Source: Cymodocea nodosa
Lineage: Eukaryota; Streptophyta; Magnoliopsida; Alismatales; Cymodoceaceae
Assembly (NCBI GenBank): GCA_036874045.1
Contig: CM072337.1
Span: 2,418,001-2,482,000, forward strand
DNA length: 64,000 nucleotides
Reading direction: 5' to 3'
The position numbers were made by a program, and so were the translations under genes. The number at the start of each line of letters is the position of its first letter. Position 1 is the stretch's first letter. Below the pieces are notes generated by a model. That model was not told the DNA's origin. It did not search any database and saw only the letters and a list, made by a program, of their open reading frames with translations. Below, one piece after another: positions 11,641 to 22,890 of this stretch.

Positions 11641-11863
11641 ATTAGAAAATTCAGACACTAAAGAATTTCACACCCTGCAACTTACCGACAGTTCATAAAT
11701 GTACTAAATTAACATTAATTCCCCCAAATTAAGCAAATTCTTCAATTAAAATATATAACAGTGCAATTATAACATAATGGCTTAATTCTTATATAATAAG
11801 CTAAATATTATGCAATTAACCATCATTTAACCATTAATAATATGCACTTTTTCATTCTAAACA

Positions 11864-12110
11864 ACATGCAATATAACTCTCCGAAATAATAGAAAATTTG
11901 GATACTTAAGAATTTCAAAGTCTGTAACTTACTGACAATTTAGAAATGTACTTAATTAACACTAATTCCTTGAAATTATGCAGATTCCTTCATTAAAGCA
12001 TATAATAGTGTAATTATAACATAATGGCTTAATTCTCATATGATAAGCTAAATATTATGCAATTAACCATCATTTAACGGTTAATATTATGCACTTTTTC
12101 ATTTTAAACA
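11864..12110 (-). repeat. Terminal fragment (5' 247 bp) of a second LTR of the same family
   Basis: It repeats the last part of the preceding LTR: 11880-12110 parallels 11640-11863, each ending GCACTTTTTCATT(C/T)TAAACA. Its left end starts exactly where E1's LTR ends, so E1 appears to have inserted into this LTR. Its right end abuts E2 non-coding sequence with no polypurine tract. Confidence 0.7.
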
Positions 12111-12969
12111 CATTTCATTGCAATAATGTGTCTTGTAACGTGTGGTATGGTTCCTATATTTATGGATACATGCTCTACTTTTAAATTTAAATTTCAATAA
12201 TCGCTAAACACAAAGTCTCATTCGTGGAGAAAAGAATAACCATTTAGCTAATTCCACGAACTAACTTCATTGAGTTACAAATAACTCAACGGAGTGACCT
12301 TAGTTACTATTCCTAACTTAACAAACTAATCTCATTGAGTTACAGCTAACTCAATAGACTAGTTTCAGGCTTCTATTTGCTAACTCCATGGACTAACTTC
12401 GTTGAGTTACAAATAACTCAACAGAGTAACCTTATATTCTACTATTGACTTCATGGAGTTAAGGTTAACTCCACAAACTAATTACGTTGAGTTAACGTTT
12501 AGGCAAATTTTTCCTAAGAAACTTACTTCTCAATTTAACTTCTATATTTCTTTCCTACATATTATTTACATGAATATAGTTAAATACATAGAATTAATTC
12601 AGTATCTAGATTCAAAAACTCATTTAAATCCAAACATTATATGCATATTTAACTCAACATTAGTTACTATTTTGCAAAGATTAGAATTTTCTTCAATTTG
12701 TACACATATTAAGATATTTTCAAATCATCGTGCATTTAACTACATTATTTATAAAATTTTAAAAACTTGTTCTGCAAAGCTTTAAACAAATATATATATA
12801 TTAGAATTTCAATACACCTTTAAATCATTCATTCACCTTTATAAAATTTCAAAAGCATATTGATTCTCAAACAACATATATATATAAATTGTTTTGAACT
12901 ACAAATCTGTAATTACATCAATTACAAATTTCTACAAAAAATTACAAAACAAGTAGATGATTAATACAT
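12111..12969 (-). other. E2 non-coding tract after env-like ORF, with palindromes
   Basis: Homologous to 1-667 and to 35510-36304. The array of AGTTA/TAACT palindromes is at 12246-12500; the rest is AT-rich. The homology with N extends right up to the LTR edge at 12110, where a PPT would be expected but is missing. Confidence 0.7.
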
Positions 12970-15151
12970 TTAATCTCTATTCCTTAACTCATCTACTTCC
13001 TTTTGGAGTTTTTCTAATTGTTGCTTTAATTGATTTATATGTTCTAAAACTAATGCAGAATCTCTAAAAGGTTCAGTAATCCTAGAATCTGCAGTAGTAG
13101 CATAATTTCTATATTCTCTCACCAAGATGGCCCTTGATCTGATCTTCTTTAATGTCCATTTCATAAAATCAATACTTTCCACCATTATTACTGGTATCAA
13201 GTCTCCATAAAATAGCTTCTTCTTTACAGATCCGATTTTTGATAGGAGAACTTGGCACCAATTCACTTGAATCTTGTTTACAACTGCATATGTGGCCTAT
13301 TTGACAAATTGATTAAGTTCAATATCGTGGTCATGCCTCTAATAGACAATTTTTACTAAAATGTTAGCCACCATATGTGTCTTTCCTTTCAAATGCTTCA
13401 TTCTATTTAGTAGTGGCATATGAGGGTCGATGGCCAAACATTCCTTTATTTCCTGTTCTATCCATTTAGTTGCAGTTGTACTTTCTAGAATGTTTACTCC
13501 TTCATTTCTTAATCCAAATAAGTTGTGGAGAAGTTCAGGTGTTATCTGTATATTAACTTGCTCCACATTTGAAATTAAGTTCCCATTTTCCTCTCTTAAA
13601 TTAGCATAAAAGCTAGGCACCAAATTTTTGTAAATTGCATGCCCATTTGTCTTTGGAATTAATTCCAGTAGGCCCTAGAATTCAAATAGTTCTTTGATAT
13701 CCTATATTCTAGTCCAATCAACTGGCCTACTGTATATGATATCGTATTTCTTTATTTCTTGATATTTATTATAAGCTTCTTGACTCCAAAAATGAACTTC
13801 ATTCATCATTATTACTTTAGAAGAGTCAGAAATCTGAATTTGTTGCTCTAGAGGGGCTTGTTCTTCAAATTCTTCCTCAGTATGCTGAACTTGTTGTACT
13901 TGTTGAAAATAGTCTAAAAATTCCTACTCATCAGTCCTTAATTATGGTGGAGAGCCTATAGAACTTTTCACACTTTTATCTTTTAAGCCTTCCATAAATT
14001 GTTGAAGAGTCTCATTCTCTTTAGTGGAATCTATCGAATTATTTTCTTCTATTTTTGTACTTTTTTGTTCAGCTTCTTCTCTTTCTTTTTCTTCCTCCTT
14101 TTCTCCAATCTCTACTGTTAATTTTTCTTTTTGAATCAGTGGCTGATTGGGATGGAGTCTCGAGCACAATAGATTCTACCCTAATTTTTTTTTCTCCAAT
14201 TTCTTCAGGTTGTAGATTAATTTCAGCTTGTTTTTCTTCACCTCTTTGCTACTCTTGATCTTCTTCTTTTTCTGATAATAAATCCATATACACGGGCTCT
14301 TTATGTCCTACTATAAATATTATAAGTTCAGATTTTACTTCTTGAGCCTCAAGCATGATTTCCTTTCCTTTTCTTCTTCTAATTAATTGTGTTTGCTCTT
14401 CTTTCTCTTCCTCTAATACTAAATTTACAAAAATGAGCTCTTCAAGCCCTTGAGCCATAGGAACTGGCTCTTCTTCTTTGATAGTTATTGGTCTCGAAAG
14501 ACCAACCTCAAATTCTCTTGCAACTAGTGTTCTAGTTGCTTCTTGATGTTGTTCTAACTTAATTTTATATTTTTCTTTAACTCTTTCTTCAATCCTTCTC
14601 CTCTAGATTGCATTGAATAAAATGTGTGCTTTAGCTCTTGCCATAGATTCATCGACACTTTGTTCTTTCCAAAGTTTAACCAAATCTTCGAATTCTTTTT
14701 TCTCCTCCTCAAATCCTAGACCTACAAATACAATTTTTTCTATTGGTCGTGGCTGATCTAAGGGTTCCGGCTACTGCTCTACTTCTACAAATGCTTCTAT
14801 CTATTCTTGTTGTTGTTTCTCTTGTCGAATAGTCGCATGGGTAGCTATCTCTCTTACAAACCATAGTCTAGATTTTCATCTTATGAACTCTAGGACAACT
14901 TCGTTATTAGGTCTCATTCTTCTCTCCCTATTAATGACAATCTCTATTGCCACTTTTATCCTTGTTTCCATAATAATAGGTATTCTGACATTTAAATCTA
15001 CGAGCCTTTTTGTGAAATGAAAAATGTCAACCTCTACCTGTTGCAACTCTTTCTCTCTAGTTGTATTTCAGATTCTCTTCCTTGAATGCCAATCTTCTAA
15101 GCATCGAAGGAACTCTGTCATATCAATCTTATCCCACCAGTTCTGTGCCAT
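12970..15151 (-). pseudogene. E2 env-position ORF (diverged copy)
   Basis: Nearly full-length copy of the post-pol ORF, from ATG at 15151 to TAA at 12970, about 727 codons with several stops and shifts. The N-terminus differs clearly from E1, N and P (starting MAQNWW rather than MTPEFW). The acidic, Glu/Lys-rich middle (about 13940-14460) and the C-terminal conserved block keep the pattern: FYANLRE near 13610, LLHNLFGLRNEG near 13520, KKLFYGDLIPVIMVE near 13200. It is the most divergent copy here, so E2 probably belongs to an older subfamily. Function unknown; see the E1 copy for the family assignment. Confidence 0.72.
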
Positions 15152-15945
15152 CTTCAACTTCGTGGTGTTGTAGAATGGAATGGAACTAATTTTTACTATT
15201 CTAAGTGCTAAGTGATTTCTACGGATAATGCCCTAATTCCTAAGTTTAAGTTTAAATAAACCTTAAGTTCTTGGCGGGTAATTGGCTTGTTTCCCAAGCA
15301 ACCTTTTTGCTACTCTCACTTACCTCTTTGTGGAGTTACAGTTAACACCACGGACTAACTTTGTGGACTTACCTTTAATATTCCATTGAGCTACAGTTAA
15401 CTCAATAGAATAAGTTCATGGACTTATCCTTGACTCAACGGAGTAAGTTCGTTGAGTTAAGCTTAACAGACTTCACGAAAGGTTATATCTAATAAAATAA
15501 TGTAAATATAATCTTTTTTATTTGGTCAAAATTGAAAATTCTCCAATCTGATTGACTTTTGGTTTTCTAGTTTGCTTAATTTCGATCGAACTGATATTTT
15601 TCTTCGATCAAACAAGCACATTTTCTTAGACAATAGGTTAAATCAATACTATATTTCGGTTGAACCGAGAATTATACTTAATATAAAAAAAATTTCTATT
15701 AGCTTCGGTCAGATCGATGAATTTTTTTTGGTGTTGTTGAAATAATATTTTTCTTCTTTTTTTTCTAATTTTTTTCTACTTCGGTAAAACCATTAGTCTC
15801 TTTCGGTTTCACTAGACAAAAACACATAAATAAAAGTTCATATATTCCCTACTTTAGTTAGACCAATGCTTTCTCTCGGTCACATCGCAACAATATTAAA
15901 ATATAGATTTTTTTATATAAATATATATATTTATGTAATAAGGCC
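15152..15945 (-). other. E2 integrase-ORF spacer with two palindrome types
   Basis: 15327-15470 carries AGTTA/TAACT palindromes, including a TGG/CCA stem variant (near 15333-15385). About 15540-15900 carries dispersed TTCGGT/ACCGA palindromes in an AT-rich background. No coding potential was seen. Confidence 0.65.
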
Positions 15946-16385
15946 TTAGTAGTCCTCCACTCTTACTTCTTCAATTCCAAATGAACTTTTTGGAAATTTA
16001 AGAATAGGTCTAAGTCTTTGTCCATTTACTTTAAATATATTTTGATTTTTGGGATTTTCAATTTCAATTACTCCATAGAATAACTATTTCAAATTATATA
16101 TGGTCTTGCCCATCTAGATTTTAATTTTCTTAGATGGTTATGAAGTTTAGTCATGTAAAGATATACTTCTTGTCTTATTTCAAAGGTTTTTGGAATAATT
16201 TTCTTATCATGCCATAACTTCATCTTTTGTTTTACTTTTATAGTTCTCGAATAAGCTTCATTCCTAAATTCTTCTAACTTGATTAATTGTATCTTTCTAT
16301 TCCCAACAACTTGATGTAAATTAATGTTTAGAGTTCTTAATGCCCAATAAGCTCTATGTTCTAATTCAACAAGTAGGTAGCATAG
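15946..16385 (-). pseudogene. E2 integrase, C-terminal fragment
   Basis: It contains LEHRAYWALRTLN near 16340, the EFRNEAYS block near 16260, the SRWARPYI motif near 16105 and QRLRPIL near 16000. The catalytic core and everything upstream are gone: the sequence changes abruptly at about 16386 into the C-terminal part of another env-like ORF (E3). There is a frameshift near 16080. Confidence 0.8.
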
Positions 16386-18057
16386 CAATCTCTGCAGCTA
16401 CAAAATTTCTGTATTCTTTCATCGAAATGTTTCTTGATCTGATCCTTTTTTATGTCCATTTCATGAAATCAATACAGTCCACCATCAGTAGTAGAATCAA
16501 ATCTCCATAAAACAATTTCTTCTTCACTGTTCTCAGCTTGGAGATAAAAACTACAGACCAATTTATTTGACTTCTATTTACAACTGCATAAGTGGCCCAT
16601 TTGACTAATTGACTCAATTCAATGTCATGGCCCTGTCATTGGTAGACATTTTTAATCAAAATGTTAGCTATCATGTGTGCTTTACCATTTAAATGTTTCA
16701 GTCTATTTAATAAAGGCACACCAGGATTGATAGCCAAACTATCCTTGATTTCCTGCTCTGTCCATTCAACAGCAATTGTACTTTCCAAAATTTCCTGTCC
16801 TTCATTCTTCAATCCAAAAATGTTGTGGAGAAGCTCAAGTGTTATCTGTACATTAGCTTCCTCCACGTTGAAAATTAATTGTCCTTCTTCTTCTCTTAAG
16901 TTTGCATAAAAGCAGGGCACTAGATTTTCATACACTACATGCCCTCTTTCTTGAGAAATAAAATTCAATAGACCTTGGAATTCAAATAATTCTTTGATTT
17001 TTTGCATTCCGTCCGAATTTACTGGTCTACTATATATAATATCATAACCCCTAATCTCTTGATATTTATTATAAGCTTCCTGACTCTAAAAATGTACTTC
17101 ATTCAGAACTATTGCTTCAGTCGGGTTAGGAATATGACTTTGTTGTTCTAGAGGGATTTGTTCTTGATCTTCCTCTACCATAGGCTACACTTAAACATGT
17201 TCTACAGATTCCTAAACTTTTACTTCTGCTTTTTTCTGTGGTGGTGAGTTGGTAGAACTCTCCACTCTATCTTGAATTCTTTCCATAAATTGCTGAAGAG
17301 TTTCTTGCTATTCAATGGAATCTGCAAAGTCATTTTTGTCCAAATGACTTTGTTCAGCTTCTTGTTCATTTTCTGTTCTTTCTTCTTCCTCCTGACGACC
17401 AATCTGCTCTGTCACTATTCTTTCTAATTCTGTGGCAGATTGGGATGGAGTCACGGGCAATTTAGTTTCTGCCCTAATTTCTATTTCTTCTTCTTATACA
17501 AGCTGTAGACTAATTTCAGCCTGATTTTCTTCTTCTCTTTGCTCTTGCTGCTGCTACTCCTGCCCTTCCTTAGAATCGGATAACAGGTTTATAAAAATTG
17601 GCTCTACAGGCCCTTTTGATATTGGTACTTCAGATTTAATCTCCTTTTGACATTCAAACACTATCTCTTTTCCTTTCCTTCATGTGATTAATTGTGCCTG
17701 GTCTTCCTCTTCTTCTTCTGAGATTAAATCTAGAAACAAAGGCTCTGCACGCCTTTGAGCCACAGGTACTAGCTCTTCCTGTTTAATTTTTTCAATATTT
17801 GCTGGTCTCGAGGGACTAGCTTCAGCTTTTCCTCTTGCAGCAAATCTGACAGCAGTTCTGGTAGTAGCTTCTTGATGTTGTTCTACTTTAATTTTGTATT
17901 GGGCTTTCAACTTTTCTGCAGCCCTCCTCTTACGAAGTGCATCAAACACCAGATGTGCTTTGGCTACTTCTAAATCTTCTGGTTCTCCTTGGTTTTTCCC
18001 AACTTGAACTAGTCCTTGAAATTCTATTAATTCTTCTTTAGTCGAAGGCCCCAACAT
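16386..18057 (-). pseudogene. E3 env-position ORF, both ends missing
   Basis: An internal part of the post-pol ORF. It starts near MLGPSTKEELIEFQGLVQVG at 18057 and includes the acidic middle (17220-17760), NEVHF-type text near 17105, FYANLREEEGQL near 16905, LLHNIFGLKNEG near 16825 and KKLFYGDLI near 16510. About 100 N-terminal codons and the spacer palindromes are missing at 18058, where the frame joins integrase-spacer sequence. The last codons and 3' non-coding part are missing at 16386, where it joins E2 integrase. Both joins are deletions of this copy. Confidence 0.75.
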
Positions 18058-18191
18058 TTTTTTTAGTGAAAACTAATATAGATTTTTTTATGTTCCGGTC
18101 ATACCGATGGATTCAATCGATTGAACTCCAATGATTTTTATATTTTATAAATTTTTTTTTTTATAAAAATAAAATAAAAACTGATTTCTTA
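18058..18191 (-). other. E3 shortened integrase-ORF spacer
   Basis: Only the part next to integrase survives, with one ACCGATGG/ATCGATTGAA-type palindrome near 18100-18125. The equivalent E1 spacer is about 620 bases long. Confidence 0.6.
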
Positions 18192-19247
18192 CTAAGTAAA
18201 GCTCGAGTAGTCCTCTACTCTGACTTCTTCTATAATTTCAAAAGAACTTTTTGGTATTTTCAAAATAGGTCTAAGTCTTTGTCCATTTACTTTAAAGATA
18301 TTCTGATTTTTAGGATTTTCAATCTCAATAGCTCTATAGGGATAAATATTTCGAACTATGTAAGGTCCTGCCTATCTAGATCTTAATTTTCCTAGATGGT
18401 TATGGAGTCTAGCCATATAAAGATATACTTCTTGTCCTATTTCAAAGCTTTTTGGAATAATTTTCCTATCATGCTAGAATTTCATTTTCTCTTTTTCTCT
18501 TACAATCTTCGAATAAGCTTCATTTCTAAATTCTTTTAATTCAATTAATTGCATTTTCCTATTTTCAGCACCTTGATTTAAATTAGTGTTCAGAGTTTTT
18601 AATATCCAATAAGCTTTATGTTCTATTTCAGTTGGTAAATGACAACTTTTTCCATATACTAGCTTGAAAGGTGACATACCTAAGCTTGTCTTATAAGCAA
18701 TTCTATAAGCCCAAAGTGCATCTATCAATCTATTAGCCCAATCTGTTTTAGTAGGATTTACTACTTTTTCTAAGATTAACTTAATTTGTTTGTTAGCACT
18801 TTCTACTTGTCCACTTGTTTGCGGATGATATGATGTTGCAATTTTGTGGTTTACTCCATATTTCTTCATTAAGGCTTTAAAACTTCTAGTATAGAAATGA
18901 GTTCCTCTATCATTGATAATAGCTTTAGGTATTCCAAATCTGGCAAATATATTGGTTCTTATAAATTGTATTACCACTTTGCTGTCATTAGTTTTTGTAG
19001 GAATAGCTTCTATCCATTTAGATACATAGTCCACCCCCAACAATATGTAATTAAATTGATTAGACATAGGAAATGGAGCCATAAAATCTATTCCCCACAC
19101 ATCAAAGATTTCAACCTCAACAATAGGATTAAGAGGCATCATATTCCTCTTTGATATTCTTCCTATTTGTTCACATCGTAAACAACTTAAGCAATATTTA
19201 TGAGTATCTTTGAATAGTATTGGCCAATAAAATCCACATTGCAGCAA
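18192..19247 (-). pseudogene. E3 integrase
   Basis: The 257-aa open stretch (18474-19247) includes the zinc-binding end (YCLSCLRCEQIG; one of the later residues differs from E1) and the core motifs GIDFMAPF, INDRGTHFY (D kept, S changed to N) and GQVESANKQ, then [17 protein letters not shown]. The C-terminal tail (18192-18473) follows after a stop at Trp (KF*HD equivalent). Near-identical wording to E1 and P shows the same family. Confidence 0.86.
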
Positions 19248-19996
19248 TTTTCCCTAAGCCAAAATGCCCTCCACAATCTTGGTCATGATAGAAAGACAAT
19301 ATGCTCTGATATTCAGTTTCTGGAACACACCTCCTTAAAACCAGATCAGGACATTTCTTAAATAAGTATAAGTCTTCCCAATAGTAATATTTTACTCTTG
19401 AGAAAAATAATTTCTTATCCTGTCTATTCCAATCCTTAGGTGTTAAACTAGTAACTAAGTAATTAACTATGTCTACATACCAAGGTATTATGTTGATGAT
19501 CATTAATTGTTCATCAAGAAAATTATCCTTAATTTCAATATTTGATTTTTCTATTTGTAATCTTGATAAATGATCTGCTACTATATTCTCACAACCTTTT
19601 TTATCTTTAATTTCTAGATCAAATTCATGTAATAATAATATCCATCGAATCAATCTATGCTTAGTTTCTTTTTTTTTGCTATTAGATGTTTTAAAGCTGC
19701 ATGATCTATGTATACTACTACTTTAGCTCCAATCAGATATGATCTAAACTTTTCTAAGGCAAACACAACAACTAATAGTTCTTTTTAGTAGTTGTGTAAT
19801 TAACTTGAGCATCATTTAAGGTTTTGCTTGCATAATGAATCACTCTAGGAGATTTTTCTATTTTCTGTCCCAACACTGCTCCTACATCAAAATCAGATGC
19901 ATCACACATTAATTCAAATGGATGGCTCCAATCAGGTGCTTGAATTATAGGAGTTGAAATTAAGCTAGTTTTAAGTCTGAAAATGCTTCCTTGCAA
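19198..19996 (-). pseudogene. E3 RNase H and integrase zinc-finger linker
   Basis: Two open stretches. 19772-19996 starts the RNase H domain with MCDASDFDVGAVLGQ and [17 protein letters not shown], then shifts frame. 19198-19653 carries the end of RNase H ([15 protein letters not shown]) and the start of integrase with [15 protein letters not shown]. Between them (19654-19771) the DH-containing strand is readable but frameshifted. It overlaps the integrase frame by about 50 bases because of a local shift near 19245. Confidence 0.82.
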
Positions 19997-21228
19997 TTTT
20001 TATCAAAGTTGAATGAGACATTTTTTAATAGATTAGTTAAAGGTCTAGCTATTTTGCTAAAGTCTTTAATAAATCTTCTATAAAAACCAGCATGTCCTAG
20101 AAATGATCTAATATCTTTTACTGATTTAGGTTCTAGTAGATTAGAAGTTACTTCTATTTTAGCTTTATCTACTTCCAACTCTTTCTTAGAAACAACATGC
20201 CTTAAGACTATTCCTTGTTTAACCATGAAGTGACATTTTTCCCAATTTAAAACCAGATTTTTTTCCACACAACGTTTTAATATTTGGTCTAAATTTTTAA
20301 ACAAACTTCATATGAGTTGCCATATACAGTCAAATCATCCATAAATATTTCTAAGAAATCTTCAGTCATTCCAGTAAATATGTCTTGCATACACCTTTGA
20401 AAGGTAGCTGGTGCATTGCATAATCCGAATAGCATTCTCTTAAAAGCATAAGCTCCATTAGGACAGGTGAAAGTTGTTTTCTCTTGATCCTCTAATGCTA
20501 CTGGAATTTGATTATAACCTGAATACCGTCTAGGAAACAAAAATATTCTTGCCCTGCTAATCTTTCCAGCATTTGATCTATAAAGGGTAAGGGAAAATGA
20601 TTTTCCTAGTCACAACATTTAGCTTTCTATAGTCTATACATACTCTCCAGCCTGATTGAATTCTAGAAGGTATCAACTCTTGACTTTCATTCCTAATAAC
20701 TGTTAATCCTGATTTCTTGGGAACTACATAGATTGGGCTAACCCACGAGCTATCAAAAATCGAATAAATTATGTCATTATCTAACCATTTCACTATTTCC
20801 TTCCTAACTACTTCTTTAAGGTTTGGATTTAATCTCCTCTCAAGAATTCTAACAAGTTTAGCATTCTCTTCTAAATATATGTGGTGAAAGCATAAAGTTG
20901 AACTTAACCCTTTTATATCAGTCATAGTCCATCCTATTACTTCTTTATAACTTTTTACTACATCTTTTAATTTAGCTATTTGATCCTCTTTTAAATCTGA
21001 AGCAATAATGATTGGACATATTCGTTTCTCTTCCAGAAATATATAGGTTAATTCAAGAGTTAAAGGTTTTAATTCTAAATGTTGCCCATTAGAAGCTAGA
21101 GCTCCGAATTGAACATCATCATTTTCTAAATTAATTTCTTCTAGATCTCCTATATTTATGCTTTCACTTTCTAAAGTTTCAGAATTAATTTGCCTATTTA
21201 ATTCTTCTTGAATCACATCATCTAACAT
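19960..21228 (-). pseudogene. E3 reverse transcriptase
   Basis: Three open stretches. 20578-21228 holds the protease-RT linker and fingers, with WVSPIYVVPKKSGL and SGWRVCIDYRKLN. 20289-20540 holds the palm, with YSGYNQIPVALEDQEKTTF and the catalytic FMDD in EIFMDDLTVYGNS. 19960-20304 holds the thumb, with ILKRCVEKNLVLNWEKC and SFLGHAGFYRRFIKDFSK. One-base shifts near 20295 and 20545-20580 break the frame. All catalytic aspartates visible in E1 are kept. Confidence 0.85.
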
Positions 21229-21242
21229 ATCTCCTTCATCCT

Positions 21243-22515
21243 CTAAAAGTCTATGGTATGCAAGGACATTTCTAACTCCTTAAACCTTTCTAGTTTGAAA
21301 ATATTTAATTGAGTATCCTCATTACCATATGCTAACTTCATTACTCTAGTTTTACAATTTATAAGAGCCCTTGATGTTGCTAAAAATGGCATTCCCAAAA
21401 TTAAAGATGTATCACTATTTTTATGCTTAATTTGTTGGGAATCCAAAATTACAATATCAATAGGATATATAAAGTTTTTGATTTTAATTAAGACATCCTC
21501 TATTTTTCCTCTAGGGTATCTTATACTTCTATCAGCTAATTGAATAACCGTACTAGTAGGAGTTAAGCCTTCTAATCCTAAGGATGCAAATATATCACTT
21601 GGCATAACATTTATACCTACACGTAAGTCTATTAAGGTTCTTTCTAGAATGGTATTTCCTATGGTGCATGATATAACAGAGATTCCAGGATCAGATAACT
21701 TTTTAGGAATTTGTGGCAGAAATAGGGAACTACTTTGCTCAGCTAAAAAGACATTTCTAAGAACTTTTCTCTCTCTTTTCTTGGTATACCAATCCTATAG
21801 AAATTTAGCACAAGGTGGCATTTTTTGCAATAGTCTAACAAAGGAATGTTAACTTGTACTTTTTCAAAAATTTCTCTGATTTTTTCTTATTTTTCAGGTA
21901 TGGTTTGTTGTAATCTTTCAGGATAGGGTGCTAAAGATTGTGATTTAAAAGATTCTTTTTCTTTCAGTTGATTTGTTTGATCATTTTTAGCCTCATTAGC
22001 ATATTTAGATTGTTCTTCATTGATTCTAGATTTTCAGCTATTACATTTTCATTATCATTTTGATTTTTACTCTTATCCACCTTCATATTATTTTCATTTT
22101 AAGTTCTTGATGGTATATCAGTTCTAGATCTTAATGTTACACATACATCTTCTAGATTTTCGTTACTCTCATGATGTTTTTGTATATCATTTTCATGATT
22201 ATGATCTTCAATTGTTTTTAATTTTAAAGTGCATTATTTAAATTCTCTTGCATTAGTATTTTCTTTTGGCTGTATATTTTGCAAATTATGTAGATCTATA
22301 ACATTATAATTTTCATTGTCCTATTGCATAACTTGTATTTTCATTGTATATTCGTCCAATGCTTTTAGTTTTCTTTCCAAATCATCTAATCTCATTGCAT
22401 TCAATTTTTGATCAATTTTCATTATGGTTTTTTCAGTTTCGTAAATTATATCTATTTTAGGTTCTGAATATGCTTCCTTATAGTTTAATTGATTGACTTC
22501 TTGTTGCTGACACAT
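21243..22515 (-). pseudogene. E3 gag-pol linker and protease
   Basis: The protease part is at 21243-21605 and just above it (GINVMPSDIF equivalent, with LRVGIN-type text replacing LGAGIN at 21610-21625; ILGMPF in place of ILGRPF). The low-complexity Asn/Glu/Lys linker is at 21860-22515 with several stops. The 64-aa stretch at 22321-22515 covers the linker start. The active-site environment is damaged compared with E1. Confidence 0.75.
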
Positions 22516-22599
22516 AAAGTATACTATGCTCTAGTCTGTCTTACCTATCCCAAACTTCTATGTCTCTCAACATATTACACATTCTATACTGACCATCAG

Positions 22600-22830
22600 T
22601 TGGGTAAACTATAGGATTCTCATACTCGGCTCTATTATATTAAGGATAATTCATTTGTTGTTCATGGGATCTAGTCATCTGCAAATGTCTCAGTTTCAAA
22701 CTATCAAAAATGTCGTAACCTTCAGAATTGCAGAATTCACATATGCTAACTACAGGTTTCAGAAATCTTTGAGCATAAGCATATGCCATATTCTCAATTA
22801 CAGAAGAAAACACACAACACTCTGGCTATT
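22600..22830 (-). pseudogene. E3 nucleocapsid segment with a destroyed zinc knuckle
   Basis: It follows the PBS directly, as in E1 and P. It reads SICEFCNSEGYDIFDS, so the knuckle His is Tyr and the last Cys is Ser; both changes abolish zinc binding. The Met of MAYAYAQRFLK is near 22790. No capsid domain precedes it. Confidence 0.75.
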
Positions 22831-22864
22831 AAAACAAAACAGTTCTAACAGTTGCTTATATTAA

Positions 22865-22883
22865 TTCCCCAGCAACGGCGCCA
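22865..22883 (-). promoter_or_regulatory. E3 primer binding site, tRNA-Asp type
   Basis: Minus strand TGGCGCCGTTGCTGGGGAA has one mismatch to the tRNA-Asp 3' end. It starts 7 bases from the LTR end, with the same ...AAACA AGTTTTA leader as E1. Confidence 0.88.
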
Positions 22884-22890
22884 TAAAACT

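Larger units (their letters stand above)
9641..11863 (-). repeat. E1 5' LTR, about 2.2 kb
   Basis: Read on the minus strand it starts TGTTTAGAATG at 11863 and ends AAACA at 9641, next to the PBS. U3 (11863 to about 11000) is built from diverged modules holding palindromes and G-boxes. U5 contains another palindrome array (9916-10006). A short tandem of PBS-like text ends the LTR (9650-9690). The right flank ACATG (11864-11868) is the predicted target duplication; the matching copy would lie outside the window. It is longer than the N LTR (1906 bp) because of extra U3 modules and a tandem repeat at 11512-11640. Confidence 0.8.

Noticed and set aside
9641-12110. One 2.47-kb LTR shared by two elements in tandem
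   Set aside because: A second, complete LTR terminus lies at 11863 and the last 240 bases are repeated. Insertion of one LTR into another explains the sequence better.
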